The notes below the pieces were generated by a model. That model did no database searches and was not told where the DNA came from. It saw only the letters and a list, made by a program, of their open reading frames with translations. The position numbers and the translations under genes are program-made. From an uncultured Aquimonas sp. (GTDB lineage: Bacteria; Pseudomonadota; Gammaproteobacteria; Xanthomonadales; Xanthomonadaceae), in assembly GCA_946481615.1 (NCBI GenBank), contig CAMLOR010000008.1, positions 1-33,293 on the forward strand: a stretch of 33,293 nucleotides of DNA, given 5' to 3'. Positions within the stretch are counted from its first letter, which is position 1; every line of letters begins with the position of its first letter. This document shows, in pieces, positions 17,301-22,299 of this stretch.

Positions 17301-19618
17301 GCGTGACCGACGCGAACGGCCGCGCGACGCGCTACGTCTACGACGCGGCCGATCGCCTGATCGAAACGATCCATCCGGATCCGGCCGACGAAGACGGCGA
17401 CCCGGCGAACAACCCGCGCGCGCTCAGCGAATACGACGGATTCGGCCGCAAGCTTTCCGACACCGATGAAACCGGCCTGGTGACGCGCTACGCCTACGAC
17501 AGACTGGGCCGTCTCACGGCCGTGGTGTTACCCGATCCCCAGACAGGCGCCAACCCGCCGCTCGTCGACGGGGCCAGCCCCGATGCCGGCACGCTGACCA
17601 CGCGCTATGTCTACGACGAGGCCGGGAACCGGATCGAGCAGATCGACGCAGCCGGCCGCAGCACGCGCTGGGAGTACGATGCGATGGGCCGCGAGACGGC
17701 ACGCACGCTGCCCGGCGGCGAGCGCGAGACGCGCGCATACAACCTCGCCGGCGAGCTGATCGCGCATACCGACTTCGAGGGCTCGGTCACTTCCTACGAG
17801 TACGACGCGGCCGGCCGCGTCGCGCGCATCGAGTACGCCGACGGCCGGGTCGAAACCTTCGACTACGACGACGCGGGCAACCGCACCGGCATGACCTCGC
17901 CCGAAGGCCAGTGGTCGTGGACCTACGACGCGCGCGATCGCGTGATCCGGGAAACGCAGCCGAACGGCGTACTGGAATACCGGTACGACGCCGCCGGCAA
18001 CCGCATCGCCACCCGTCACGGCGAAGGCATGGATGGCAGCGAAGCGCTCTACGGCTTCGACGCCCTCGGCCGCCTGGCCAGCGCGCAGGAAGGCGCGGCG
18101 CCGGCCACGGTGTTCGGCTACGACGCGGTCGGCAACCTCGTGGAGGAAATGCAGGGCGACACGCTCACGCGCCGCTCGCACGACTCCCGCAACCGCCTGG
18201 TCGAGATCCACAGCACCAAGGACGGCGCGACGCTCCAGCGCTACACCTACGGGCTCGACGGCGCCGGCCGCCGCCTGCACGTCGACGAGGTCGACGCGGA
18301 TGGCACGGCCCGACGCACGGAGTACCGCTACGACCGCATCGGCCGTCTGATCGGCGAGACCGAATCGGTCGCGGGCACGGCGGCGCGGACGGCGGACTAC
18401 GGCTACGACAAGGTCGGCAATCGCCTGAGCGTGTCGGAGAACGGTGCAGTCAGGACGGCGACGTTCGACGACAACGACCGCCTGCTCGCGCAGGGCGACG
18501 AAACCTTCGCCTACGACGACAACGGCAACCAGATCCGCCGCACCTCGCCCGCCGGCGTGTTCGACTACGTCTACGACGCGCGCAACAAGCTCGTCGAGGT
18601 GACCGCGCCCGGCGGCCTGCATGCCGGTTTCGACTACGACGCCGACGGCAACCGCATCGCGCGCCGGCTCAAGGCCGATGCGGCGGCTGCCGAAGTCGAG
18701 ACGGGCTTCGTCGTCGATCGCAGCTTCGGCCTGCCCGAGGTGATCGCCGAACTCGACGGCAACGGGGCGATCGCCGCGCGCTATCTGCACGGCGATCAGC
18801 TGCTGCAGCAAGTCACGCGCGAAGGCACCGGCACCGTGCTGCGCTACCCGCTGCGCGATGCGCTCGGCTCCACGCGCTATCTCGTGGACGATCTGGGCGC
18901 CATCACCGATGCGTTCCGCTTCACGGCCTGGGGCGAAACCTCGGCGCGCAGCGGCAGCACCGACACGGCGCACCGCTTCGCTGGCGAATACTGGGAAGAC
19001 CTGCTGGGCCTGAGCTACAACCGCGCCCGCTGGTACGACCCGTCGCAGGCGCGTCTGACCTCGATCGATCCGTGGGAAGGCGCGCCGGCCCTGCCGACCA
19101 CGCTCAACAAGTACAGCTACGTCCTCAACGACCCGGTCCTGTTCATCGACCCGAGCGGCCGCGAGTTCACGCTGTCGGGCCAATCGCTGGCGCAGAACAT
19201 CAATTCGATCCTGGCCAGCGGCGCGCAGGCCTCGTTCCGCGTTACGCTGAGGAAGGTCGGCCGCGAGCTGATGTGCGTGGCGGTGGAAGAAGTGGTGGAA
19301 ACCGTCATCATCGAAGCGCTGACCGGCGGCATCTACGTGCTGGTCGACGGCGATGGCCTCTACGGCGGCAGGACCAACGATTTCGAGCGCCGCTACCGTG
19401 AACACGCCCGCGACGTGACCAAGAACATCGAGCGTTGGCTGGCCCGCTTCCACTTCGACGGCAAGGGGAACGATCTGCGTCTGCTCGAACAGTTCTTCCT
19501 GGATTTCTTCAGCGACCGCAATCTGACCAACGAGGTGCGGGCGATCGCCAACGAAGGCGGCTCGGCCAACACCCGCATGCTGCGGGAACGGCTCAAGGGA
19601 CTCGATTTCTGCAAATGA
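8384..19618 (+). CDS. Giant secreted RHS/YD-repeat protein with C-terminal GIY-YIG nuclease-like domain (putative polymorphic toxin)
   Basis: A 3744-residue protein. I chose ATG 8384 over in-frame GTG 8348 because it gives a clean signal peptide (1-27, ALRAACAVLLSFVVSLPSQA) and has GGGGA about eight bases upstream. Order of modules: Ig-like (28-120), unrecognised module (122-271), cadherin-like (273-363), half Ig, helical squalene-cyclase-like module with CxxCH (436-773), CARDB (773-900), Ig-like repeats (900-1158), FG-GAP propeller with Asp-rich calcium loops (1158-1611), second CARDB (1611-1740), four Ig-like repeats (1740-2096), further Ig-like domains, RHS N-terminal region (2294-2520), several dozen YD repeats (2520-3490), RHS core (3490-3593) and a GIY-YIG-like tail (3595-3744). 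RHS shells are known to encapsulate C-terminal toxins. The Sec signal and lack of PAAR/VgrG argue against simple type VI delivery; how it crosses the outer membrane is unclear. An immunity candidate follows by ATGA overlap. Confidence 0.92.
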   Translation: MLPFSTALRAACAVLLSFVVSLPSQAQTNHPPQIVSQPGRVATIKLGFDYAVRAEDADADTLRYLLPTGPASATIDADNGRLRWRPAAADLGRHAFRVAVEDGQGGRAEQDFELKVVEDFCPIYPIALPQSRVDGLTAGALIDQLERGTGAGNFSWLSWSGDTDAPTMAASLMPPGDSDTYVDPDDAGDHLLNIDDWAQGSTGSMNSAAIRAAMDVLKTQDIILPVWDEVRGQGSHFDYHVQRFVTVRLRDYQLTGQGWLSFEYKGEATCYNRAPTALPQSLATDEDVPLPLTLTGTDPEDDALAFTLVDAPANGTLSGTAPDLVYTPNPGYFGPDGFTFRVDDGQLESEVARIDIDVRLVNAAPRIVSPPVTVATEGQDYRYDVDAEDPDRDALAYSLDRVPPSLAIDPASGVIEGRLDAAFVQPVRAFNSQCYVIPDDVGLEDGEGTVIAPLFQRVRSAIAKGSDYVGPQTLTWDRQNDCLGCHVQNQTLLGLQGSMERADVDEEAAEYLLAKILRSQQSDGSIRRSHPEYTRTQTAFALWALSYVPDRARTLAVREKALRYFLARVSNSGSRSYWTYDHSSAWLSSNEAATALITLGANRYLRDISRLPDVTPAQIEFGLQLRAVLPRVAEHFLSRSASDPDNLALAFGMLGLAEVAPHLDGAQRSNVQARLAQLDATLRARERAGGGWHRTSSGASDALTSAWVGFALDELDPPLTDPVVLRNIEFLLDNQRLDDGTWPTNSGLFTTHLGTTGLVMAYLPVALEHLGNPDLTLGHVELQAQGGGYVLSVEAINRGLADVDSASTVRFFLGAGAEEEAIGEASVGPLHSGESRWVSIPLEELPTDDVSATISADGIDECVDDNNATRAALAVARATDPYDLFDTQAFLINLEDANAAPTITSEPVVALDQGRPYEYQVTVADPDVGDAHEFELTTAPAGLYVNPLNGRFSYDLDTLPAGTHTVTVRVTDLRGGQAEQTFQLVVHANHPPLIVSTPGLHVYVGESYAYDVDATDPDDDTLVYRLDGAPLTMTIDAATGIIGWTPETRHIGSQSVAVIADDGRGGTARQVYTLVVEAVPQNRPPQITTTAPPRVDEGALYTYPIGATDPDDDPLSYMATIAAAGTDVVADSGVLTWLADDAGLTSGIRAPNTMCREPSSAADFDPVVRWSWSGSSTLPAYDQVMNSPVVIPLNDTNGDGLVDGNDMPDVAFIAYGGNGSDRGDGVIRVVRGDTGQERFTVSDASARVPSYANLAAGDIDGDGIPEIIAPRMQGGIIVVNHDGSIKWSNPSPVRSWNIGGASIADLEGDGSPEIVLGKTVYSNSGQIKWQGAGPYVGNSHADPIGTFGIAADLRDEPGLEVVAGPSMYSSTGALLWRYDAIGDGMTAIGDVDEDGNGDIVVVGSGKVVALNANGAAMWTASLGDGGRGGAPTIADFDADGHREIGVAGRNFYFVFTRTGQLKWKQPIVDVSSNITGSTLFDFDGDGAVEALQADERKFRIFDGATGRVRLEMDNSNGTAYEYPVVADVDRDGSADILLVSNLYYGGPGQKGVRMISSQSRAWMPTRSIWNQHAYHVDNVNDDGSIPAHAAKSWLGHNSFRLNTFPDRDPLGLPDLALFDLRLQETDAGSTIAVSVRNRGLAPTDAGTIVGIYSGANLLGTLEVPVLAAGEELELTLAGFDPGAIDNHLFARVDEAEAIAECIDDNNLTAAAWFAVRATDPDGLFDSQRFTVSIDNVNAAPTMLSTLLPPASAASPYRFTVQARDADLGDALRYELAAAPTGLAIEAVSGELRWTPTAAQSGNHLVRVRVTDLGGLSVVRDFDLLVSDNHSPQITSVPGTTATVGAEYLYDVEAADADGDALSYGLAQAPTGMQIDGSSGLIRWTPSAAASVEIEVRVLDTRGGFALQRYTLQVSGPQNHPPAITSTPPTSASPGRAYAYLIDATDPDGDALSVLVPVKPAGMTLDEFTGRLAWTPTSAQLGTHAVQVQVIDGRGGSATQSFEIVVSQIVGNQPPAILSTPPFTAKAGREYRYPVQAEDPNGDALVYSLIQSPAGMTIAADGTIAWTPAAAGSQPVRVRVADAQAYVEQSWSISVLAADVPLEAEVHIAPDPVPPGGAITIQIAVSGAAGQTTVTGTIDGQPIALEPDGSTTIAAPATPGSHTVVVTVTDGHDTDTTEVTFNVVDPSDTVAPQVQIHAPREGETEQLLVLTSPADAIVSVSDDNLRSWTLKMFERGASGEGLLIASGGAAVDQEQVGRIDPTLLMNGQYSLVLRGEDASGNAAQDVVAVAIEGAMKLGHFSITFEDLTLPVSGIPVTVSRTYDTRQRHRALDFGQGWSLSYQNVRIHESRRPGFAWEFKVYPSGPLGLIPNYCMESALGNVVSVTLADGKVEKFRARAFPECNQVLPLVDVELRFEAMPGTQGRLEPLDSSSGRLISGSITPLDDPGEPIDPSLYRYIDADGVEYSLDQNFGLRQIHERTGDNLITFGRDGIVHSNGTSVSFVRDAAGRITRVIAPDASELAYEYDAAGDLSAFVDAGGNRTTYTYQSGHYLRDIVDPRGVRVSRNEYDDDGRLVAIVDADGHRIEYTRDIDGRVETVKDRNGGRTVYIYNDRGDVLAETNALDQTTHRTFDGDGNELTRTDALGRTQRWTYDTLGNVLTETNGANETTTRTFGSFNHLLTQTDAANRVVLRNTWRNIQLPGTGVEIYPGPLVSVTDAAGAITGFGYDPDTGELSRITTAAGASTTYVFDGQGYKTAETDALGHRTDYVNDEHGRVTEERRQRTVRAPDGTASLETLVTRYGYDDNGRLVSVEHPDGSITSSEYDGAGNLTAEVDGLGRRTEHDYNDRNERIATRYPDGTTETRSFDANGNLLTQTDRAGRVTRFVYDAANRLVETIHPDATPGSDADNARSLRHYDAAGQLIEEVDENGRVTQYAYDDAGRRTEVIRPDPLTGMPGAGPVEATAYDNVGRREGVTDANGRATRYVYDAADRLIETIHPDPADEDGDPANNPRALSEYDGFGRKLSDTDETGLVTRYAYDRLGRLTAVVLPDPQTGANPPLVDGASPDAGTLTTRYVYDEAGNRIEQIDAAGRSTRWEYDAMGRETARTLPGGERETRAYNLAGELIAHTDFEGSVTSYEYDAAGRVARIEYADGRVETFDYDDAGNRTGMTSPEGQWSWTYDARDRVIRETQPNGVLEYRYDAAGNRIATRHGEGMDGSEALYGFDALGRLASAQEGAAPATVFGYDAVGNLVEEMQGDTLTRRSHDSRNRLVEIHSTKDGATLQRYTYGLDGAGRRLHVDEVDADGTARRTEYRYDRIGRLIGETESVAGTAARTADYGYDKVGNRLSVSENGAVRTATFDDNDRLLAQGDETFAYDDNGNQIRRTSPAGVFDYVYDARNKLVEVTAPGGLHAGFDYDADGNRIARRLKADAAAAEVETGFVVDRSFGLPEVIAELDGNGAIAARYLHGDQLLQQVTREGTGTVLRYPLRDALGSTRYLVDDLGAITDAFRFTAWGETSARSGSTDTAHRFAGEYWEDLLGLSYNRARWYDPSQARLTSIDPWEGAPALPTTLNKYSYVLNDPVLFIDPSGREFTLSGQSLAQNINSILASGAQASFRVTLRKVGRELMCVAVEEVVETVIIEALTGGIYVLVDGDGLYGGRTNDFERRYREHARDVTKNIERWLARFHFDGKGNDLRLLEQFFLDFFSDRNLTNEVRAIANEGGSANTRMLRERLKGLDFCK
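8746..9195 (+). other. Unrecognised secreted module near the N-terminus of the RHS protein
   Basis: Residues about 122-271 lie between an Ig-like and a cadherin-like domain. The module begins and ends with cysteines (DFCPIYP and EATC), suggesting a disulfide-closed domain, and contains GNFSWLSWSGD, DTYVDPDDAGDHLLNIDDW and ILPVWDEVRGQGSHFDYHV. I have an impression that similar W-rich modules occur in other large secreted or Tad-like proteins, but cannot name a family. No catalytic motif is evident. Confidence 0.5.
9690..10700 (+). other. Squalene-cyclase/prenyltransferase-like helical module with a heme-c motif
   Basis: Residues about 436-773 of the RHS protein are helical with recurring short motifs of the prenyltransferase/squalene-oxidase repeat type: QQSDGSIRRS, GGGWHRTSSG and NQRLDDGTWPTNSG. 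Near its start is CLGCH (bases 9827-9841, residues 482-486), a perfect CxxCH cytochrome c heme attachment motif. A Sec-exported protein could receive heme there in the periplasm. The cyclase catalytic DxDD motif is not seen, so the fold may be structural. Confidence 0.6.
11081..11855 (+). repeat. First block of He_PIG/cadherin-like Ig domains
   Basis: Residues about 900-1158 hold two complete and one interrupted domain of about 90 residues. Each runs NHPPxI, a YxYDVxAxDPD centre, a GxIxWTP turn and a final VxVxDxRGG strand. These are adhesion-type Ig folds common in bacterial surface proteins. The third copy breaks off after SGVLTWLADD, where the propeller module begins. Confidence 0.75.
11855..13215 (+). 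other. FG-GAP/VCBS-type beta-propeller module with calcium-binding loops
   Basis: Residues about 1158-1611. Recurrent Asp-rich loops of integrin alpha-chain/EF-hand-like type appear at regular spacing: DTNGDGLVDGND, DIDGDGIPE, DLEGDGSPE, DVDEDGNGD, DFDADGHRE, DFDGDGAVE and DVDRDGSAD. That is about seven blades, matching a seven-bladed propeller. It ends with a conserved-looking tail (RSIWNQHAYHVDNVNDDGS). It is likely a calcium-stabilised ligand-binding module outside the cytoplasm. Confidence 0.8.
13600..14670 (+). repeat. Second block of four He_PIG/cadherin-like Ig domains
   Basis: Residues about 1740-2096 contain four tandem domains of about 90 residues beginning APTMLST, NHSPQITS, NHPPAITS and NQPPAILS. 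Each carries a GxLxWTP turn (LRWTPTAAQ, IRWTPSAAA, LAWTPTSAQ, IAWTPAAAG). The regular period implies tandem duplication. Confidence 0.78.
15941..18850 (+). repeat. YD/RHS repeat region
   Basis: Residues about 2520-3490 are an almost uninterrupted run of about 20-residue repeats with the pattern YxYDxxGxL/RxxxxxxxGxxT (YEYDAAGDL, NEYDDDGRL, WTYDTLGNV, YAYDDAGRR, YRYDRIGRL). In characterised RHS and TcC proteins such repeats spiral into a hollow beta-shell that encloses the C-terminal toxin. Confidence 0.9.
18850..19160 (+). other. RHS repeat-associated core domain
   Basis: Residues about 3490-3593 show the classical core: YPLRDALGSTRYLVDD, FRFTAWGE, HRFAGEYWEDLLGLSYNRAR, WYDPSQARLTSIDPWEG, then NKYSYVLNDPVLFIDPSG. 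The DP-containing end is the conserved boundary after which variable toxin tips begin and where autoproteolysis occurs in studied relatives. Here the tip starts at about REFTLSG. Confidence 0.9.
19165..19618 (+). other. C-terminal GIY-YIG (URI-type) nuclease-like toxin tip
   Basis: Residues about 3595-3744. After an amphipathic helical stretch comes GGIYVLVDGDGLYGGRTN with GIY at 3649-3651 and YGG (in place of YIG) at 3660-3662. FERRYREH supplies Arg3669/3670 and His3674, and LRLLEQFFLDFF supplies Glu3702 as the metal-binding candidate. Order and spacing match the GIY-YIG core of UvrC and homing-type nucleases. Established surveys of polymorphic toxins include GIY-YIG (URI) tips. The likely role is DNA cleavage in a target cell. 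Activity is inferred, not shown. Confidence 0.78.
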
Positions 19619-20541
19619 CGCAGATCACGCCGGACTGGGAGTTTTCCACGGGCGCCGACGGCGTCGTCACGCTGTCGCTGCGCGGCAGCGTGACCGCCGG
19701 GATGATTGATGCGACGCGCGGGAAGAGGTTCTCGCGCCTCGTGCTCGGCTACGGAATCTGGCAGGGACTGGATTTCCTGCGCGGCCGCGATATCGAGCAT
19801 CTGGTCGTGCGTGGCGAACAGGTCGACTGGGACACCGTGACCACGTGGTCGCGTCTGCGCGTGCTGGTGCTCGAGGGATCGCTGAAGACGCCGATCGATT
19901 TCTCGGCGTTTCCCGACCTGCAATTCCTCGATGGCTACAGCGATGCGGCGATGGACCGCAGTCTTCCGGGCGCGCGTTCGCTGGTGGCGCTCCGGTTGCA
20001 CAAGGCCTCGATGGCGGGCATCGAGGCGTTCGCGAAGCTTCCGAACCTGCGTGCGTTGTCCGTCGTGCAGGGCACGAAGCTGACGCTCGCCTCGCGGGCG
20101 CTCGAATCGCCCGGTTTGCGATACGCCGAGTTCGTGCGCTGCACGGGGATCGGCGAAATCGGCGATCTCTCGCGATGCTCCGACCTCGTCGCGCTGAATT
20201 TCGAACGCTGCAACAAGATCGCGGATGTCCGCGAGGTCGCCACGGCCCCGGCGTTGCGCGAGTTCCTGCTGGACACCGCCGAGGTCCCCACGCTGCGGCC
20301 GCTCGCTGCGGCGCCCGCGCTGGAGCGATTGCGCTTCGACTGCCGGATCGCCGACGGCGATCTCTCCTTCCTGTTCGACATGCCGAAGCTCCGCTTCTGC
20401 TTGTTCCGGCCGAGCCGCAACTTCAACCGCTCGATGGACGAGGTGCGGGAGCATCTGGAGCGCGAGGGCCACGATCAGGCGGCGCTTCGCAAGACGCTGA
20501 TGCGGTTCCCGTTTCCGGGCGAGTTCGGAAAAAGCGCCTGA
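19615..20541 (+). CDS. Leucine-rich-repeat-like protein, candidate immunity protein
   Basis: A 308-residue cytoplasmic-looking protein without signal peptide or membrane segment. ATG 19615 overlaps the RHS stop (ATGA 19615-19618); AAGGGA at 19595-19600 is rather far away, so translation probably depends on coupling. From about residue 60 the chain shows irregular leucine-rich repeats of about 22 residues (DIEHLVVRGEQV, LRVLVLEGSL, LVALRLHKAS, LRALSVVQGT, DLVALNFERCN, LREFLLDTAE, LERLRFDC). Position directly behind the toxin tip is the standard place for an immunity gene, and repeat scaffolds are used by several immunity families. That it neutralises the GIY-YIG domain is inference. An alternative is a neutral LRR protein fixed by hitchhiking. 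Confidence 0.72.
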   Translation: MTQITPDWEFSTGADGVVTLSLRGSVTAGMIDATRGKRFSRLVLGYGIWQGLDFLRGRDIEHLVVRGEQVDWDTVTTWSRLRVLVLEGSLKTPIDFSAFPDLQFLDGYSDAAMDRSLPGARSLVALRLHKASMAGIEAFAKLPNLRALSVVQGTKLTLASRALESPGLRYAEFVRCTGIGEIGDLSRCSDLVALNFERCNKIADVREVATAPALREFLLDTAEVPTLRPLAAAPALERLRFDCRIADGDLSFLFDMPKLRFCLFRPSRNFNRSMDEVREHLEREGHDQAALRKTLMRFPFPGEFGKSA

Positions 20542-20663
20542 GGAACCGCCCGCGCTCGCCGCGGCCGCCATCTGCCGTTCGAACCTGCCTTGTCGCGCCC
20601 CGGATTCCCGCGCGGCCGCAATGGCGGTAGGCTGAGCTCGGTCAACCTGCGGGGGATGCGACG

Positions 20664-21152
20664 ATGTTCGATCTGCCGATGTTCACCCTGATCCATGTCG
20701 TGATCAGCGTGCTGGGAATCATCGCGGGACTGGTCGTGGTCGGCGGGCTGCTCGCCGGCCACCGGCTCGAAGGCTGGACGGCCTTCTTCTTCGCAACCAC
20801 CCTCCTCACCAGCGTCACCGGCTTCGGTTTTCCCTTCACGCAAGTCGCGCCGCCGCACATCGTCGGTGGGCTTTCGTTGGTGGTGCTGGCGGTCTGCCTG
20901 GCCGCACGCTACTGGAAGCGCATGCAGGGCCGCTGGCGCGCGACGTATGTGATCACCTGCGTGCTGGCGCTCTATCTCAACCTCTTCGTGCTGGTCGTGC
21001 AGTTGTTCACCAAGACGCCGCCGCTGGCGCAGCTTGCGCCGACGCAGCAGGAGCCGCCGTTCGCGATCACGCAAGTCCTGCTGCTGATGCTTTTCCTGTG
21101 GCTGGGATGGGCCGCGCTGCGCGGTTTTCGGATGGAAAGGGCGAACGCCTAG
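20664..21152 (+). CDS. Small integral membrane protein of unknown function
   Basis: A 162-residue hydrophobic protein with four to five predicted membrane segments (about 8-31, 37-54, 64-82, 93-115 and 133-152). The start at 20664 is supported by GGGGGA at 20651-20656. A short basic loop (RYWKRMQGRWR) follows the third segment, and LFTKTPPLAQLAPTQQEPP is a polar loop before the last. I do not recognise the family and see no charged residues suggesting transport. It is separated by 122 bases from the immunity candidate and by 13 from the next gene, so it probably heads a small operon with the monooxygenase-like and methyltransferase-like genes. Confidence 0.8.
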   Translation: MFDLPMFTLIHVVISVLGIIAGLVVVGGLLAGHRLEGWTAFFFATTLLTSVTGFGFPFTQVAPPHIVGGLSLVVLAVCLAARYWKRMQGRWRATYVITCVLALYLNLFVLVVQLFTKTPPLAQLAPTQQEPPFAITQVLLLMLFLWLGWAALRGFRMERANA

Positions 21153-21165
21153 GCCGGGCCGTTCC

Positions 21166-21501
21166 ATGAAAGCCGGCCACGTGTATCTCTGGGAGTTCCA
21201 GGTCGAAGCGGACAAGGAAGCCGACTTCCTGGCGAACTACGGGCCGGAGGGCAGCTGGGCGCAGCTGTTCCGGCAGTCCAGCGATTACATCGAAACGCTG
21301 CTGCTGCACGACAAGACGATTCCCGGCCGGTATCTCACGCTGGATCGATGGAAAACCAGGGAAGGCCACGACGCGTTCCGCGCCGACTTCGCGGCGCAGT
21401 ACGCGCGACTGGACGCCGACTGCGAGCGCCTGACGGTGAGCGAGCGCTCGCTGGGAGCGTTCGATGAGTGGCCGGCGGATCGGGTCCACAAGACACCATG
21501 A
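21166..21501 (+). CDS. Antibiotic biosynthesis monooxygenase-like (ABM fold) protein
   Basis: A 111-residue single-domain protein resembling the ABM dimeric alpha-beta barrel family: HVYLWEFQVEADKEADFLANYGP as first strand and helix, then TLLLHDKTIPGRYLTLDRWKTREGHDAF with the YxTLDxW strand and helix typical of these proteins. Members include quinol monooxygenases and many small proteins of unknown role. Soluble and cytoplasmic, with no signal. The tail (GAFDEWPADRVHKTP) runs into the next gene, overlapping it by 38 bases if the latter starts at 21464. Substrate unknown. Confidence 0.72.
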   Translation: MKAGHVYLWEFQVEADKEADFLANYGPEGSWAQLFRQSSDYIETLLLHDKTIPGRYLTLDRWKTREGHDAFRADFAAQYARLDADCERLTVSERSLGAFDEWPADRVHKTP

Positions 21502-21967
21502 CCCAGGCGGCGCGCTGACGCACGTGTTCGCGAAAGCCGTGGTCGCATTCTTCGCGTTGCCCGGCATCGTGGCGTTCGTCGCACCGGCCGTGGCGGTGTG
21601 GCTGGCTGCGCTGCCCCTGCGATGGCCGGGCGGACTGCCGCTGATTGCCTTGGGCACCGCCGCACTGTTGTGGTGCGTGCGCGATTTCTATCACTCCGGC
21701 AAGGGCACGCTCGCGCCCTGGGCGCCGCCGCGCGAACTCGTCGTCGTCGGGCTGTACCGCTACAGCCGCAACCCGATGTACGTGGCCGTCACGCTGATCC
21801 TGCTCGGCTGGGCGGCCACGTTCTGGTCGTTCGGACTGCTGCTCTACGCGCTCGGCGTGCTCGTCGCCTTCCATCTGCGCATCGTGCTGGGCGAGGAGCC
21901 TTGGCTGGCGCGCACGCACGGCGAGCGATGGGATCGATACGTGCGGCAGGTCAGGCGATGGCTGTAG
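21464..21967 (+). CDS. Isoprenylcysteine carboxyl methyltransferase-family membrane protein
   Basis: A 167-residue membrane protein of the ICMT/phospholipid-methyltransferase group. Hydrophobic segments lie at about 22-45, 47-66 and 100-135. The family signature is clear: VVVGLYRYSRNPMYVAV, then an EEPWLARTHGERWDRYVRQVRRW tail that binds S-adenosylmethionine in relatives. The start is uncertain. ATG 21464 has GGGAG six bases upstream but overlaps the preceding gene; GTG 21524 would remove a polar, unlikely-looking N-terminus (RRIGSTRHHDPGG). In bacteria these proteins methylate unknown small or lipid substrates. A hairpin at 21997-22015 follows. Confidence 0.78.
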   Translation: MSGRRIGSTRHHDPGGALTHVFAKAVVAFFALPGIVAFVAPAVAVWLAALPLRWPGGLPLIALGTAALLWCVRDFYHSGKGTLAPWAPPRELVVVGLYRYSRNPMYVAVTLILLGWAATFWSFGLLLYALGVLVAFHLRIVLGEEPWLARTHGERWDRYVRQVRRWL

Positions 21968-21996
21968 CGTGATGCGCCTTGCGATGAGGTTGCTTA

Positions 21997-22015
21997 CGCG
22001 CTCCTGCGGAGCGTG
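21997..22015. terminator. Hairpin, possible terminator
   Basis: CGCTCC (21999-22004) pairs with GGAGCG (22008-22013) around TGC. A G-T and a C-G pair extend the stem to eight. It lies 30 bases after the methyltransferase stop. There is no T-run on either strand, so it may be a weak terminator or a repeat-like hairpin. Confidence 0.35.
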
Positions 22016-22195
22016 GCTTCATGCCAACGCACGCGCCTCAAGCTGCTGGAATCGATCCGCGATGGGCAAAAAGAGCGCCAACATCGTCGATGGACGCCTG
22101 CGCGCCTGACCTCGGGAGTCCAACCCCGACTGCTCCATTGAGAACAGCGTCCGCAATTCCGTTTCGTGTCGCATCCTGTCAAGCTCGAAGCCTGG

Positions 22196-22211
22196 CGTTT
22201 CGCGTGAAACG
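22196..22211. promoter_or_regulatory. parS-like palindrome
   Basis: The 16 bases CGTTTCGCGTGAAACG match the core GTTTCACGTGAAAC of chromosomal parS sites at 13 of 14 positions, and form an inverted repeat CGTTTC/GAAACG. Genuine parS sites usually sit near the replication origin with parAB, which are not here. It may be a degenerate or chance site. Confidence 0.25.
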
Positions 22212-22299
22212 GCGACGTGTCCATGCATTCCGTCGAATTCGTGTTCTTCTCGGCTGTTCGTCGCCGCGCAACGGCGCGCAACGCGATGAGGTTCGCAGC

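Larger units (their letters stand above)
21968..22299. other. 332-base gap with lower G+C
   Basis: No convincing gene. The stretch is visibly less GC-rich than its neighbours. It contains a hairpin at 21997-22015, a parS-like palindrome at 22196-22211 and a 69-codon minus-strand open frame (22019-22228) with no good ribosome binding site. Both strands are open across part of it, which often happens by chance. It could be a remnant or dispersed element; nothing recognisable as a transposase is present. Confidence 0.45.

Noticed and set aside
17528..19453. Minus-strand open frame of 641 codons opposite the YD repeats
   Set aside because: Repeats in the plus frame create a periodic open antisense frame; no family features, signal or ribosome binding site.
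21498..21518. Tiny ATG frame (MTQAAR) before the methyltransferase
   Set aside because: Six codons in a different frame with no ribosome binding site; most likely chance.
22019..22228. 69-codon minus-strand frame in the 21968-22299 gap as a gene
   Set aside because: It has no good start context and is opposed by an equally open plus-strand frame; kept only as part of the description of the gap.
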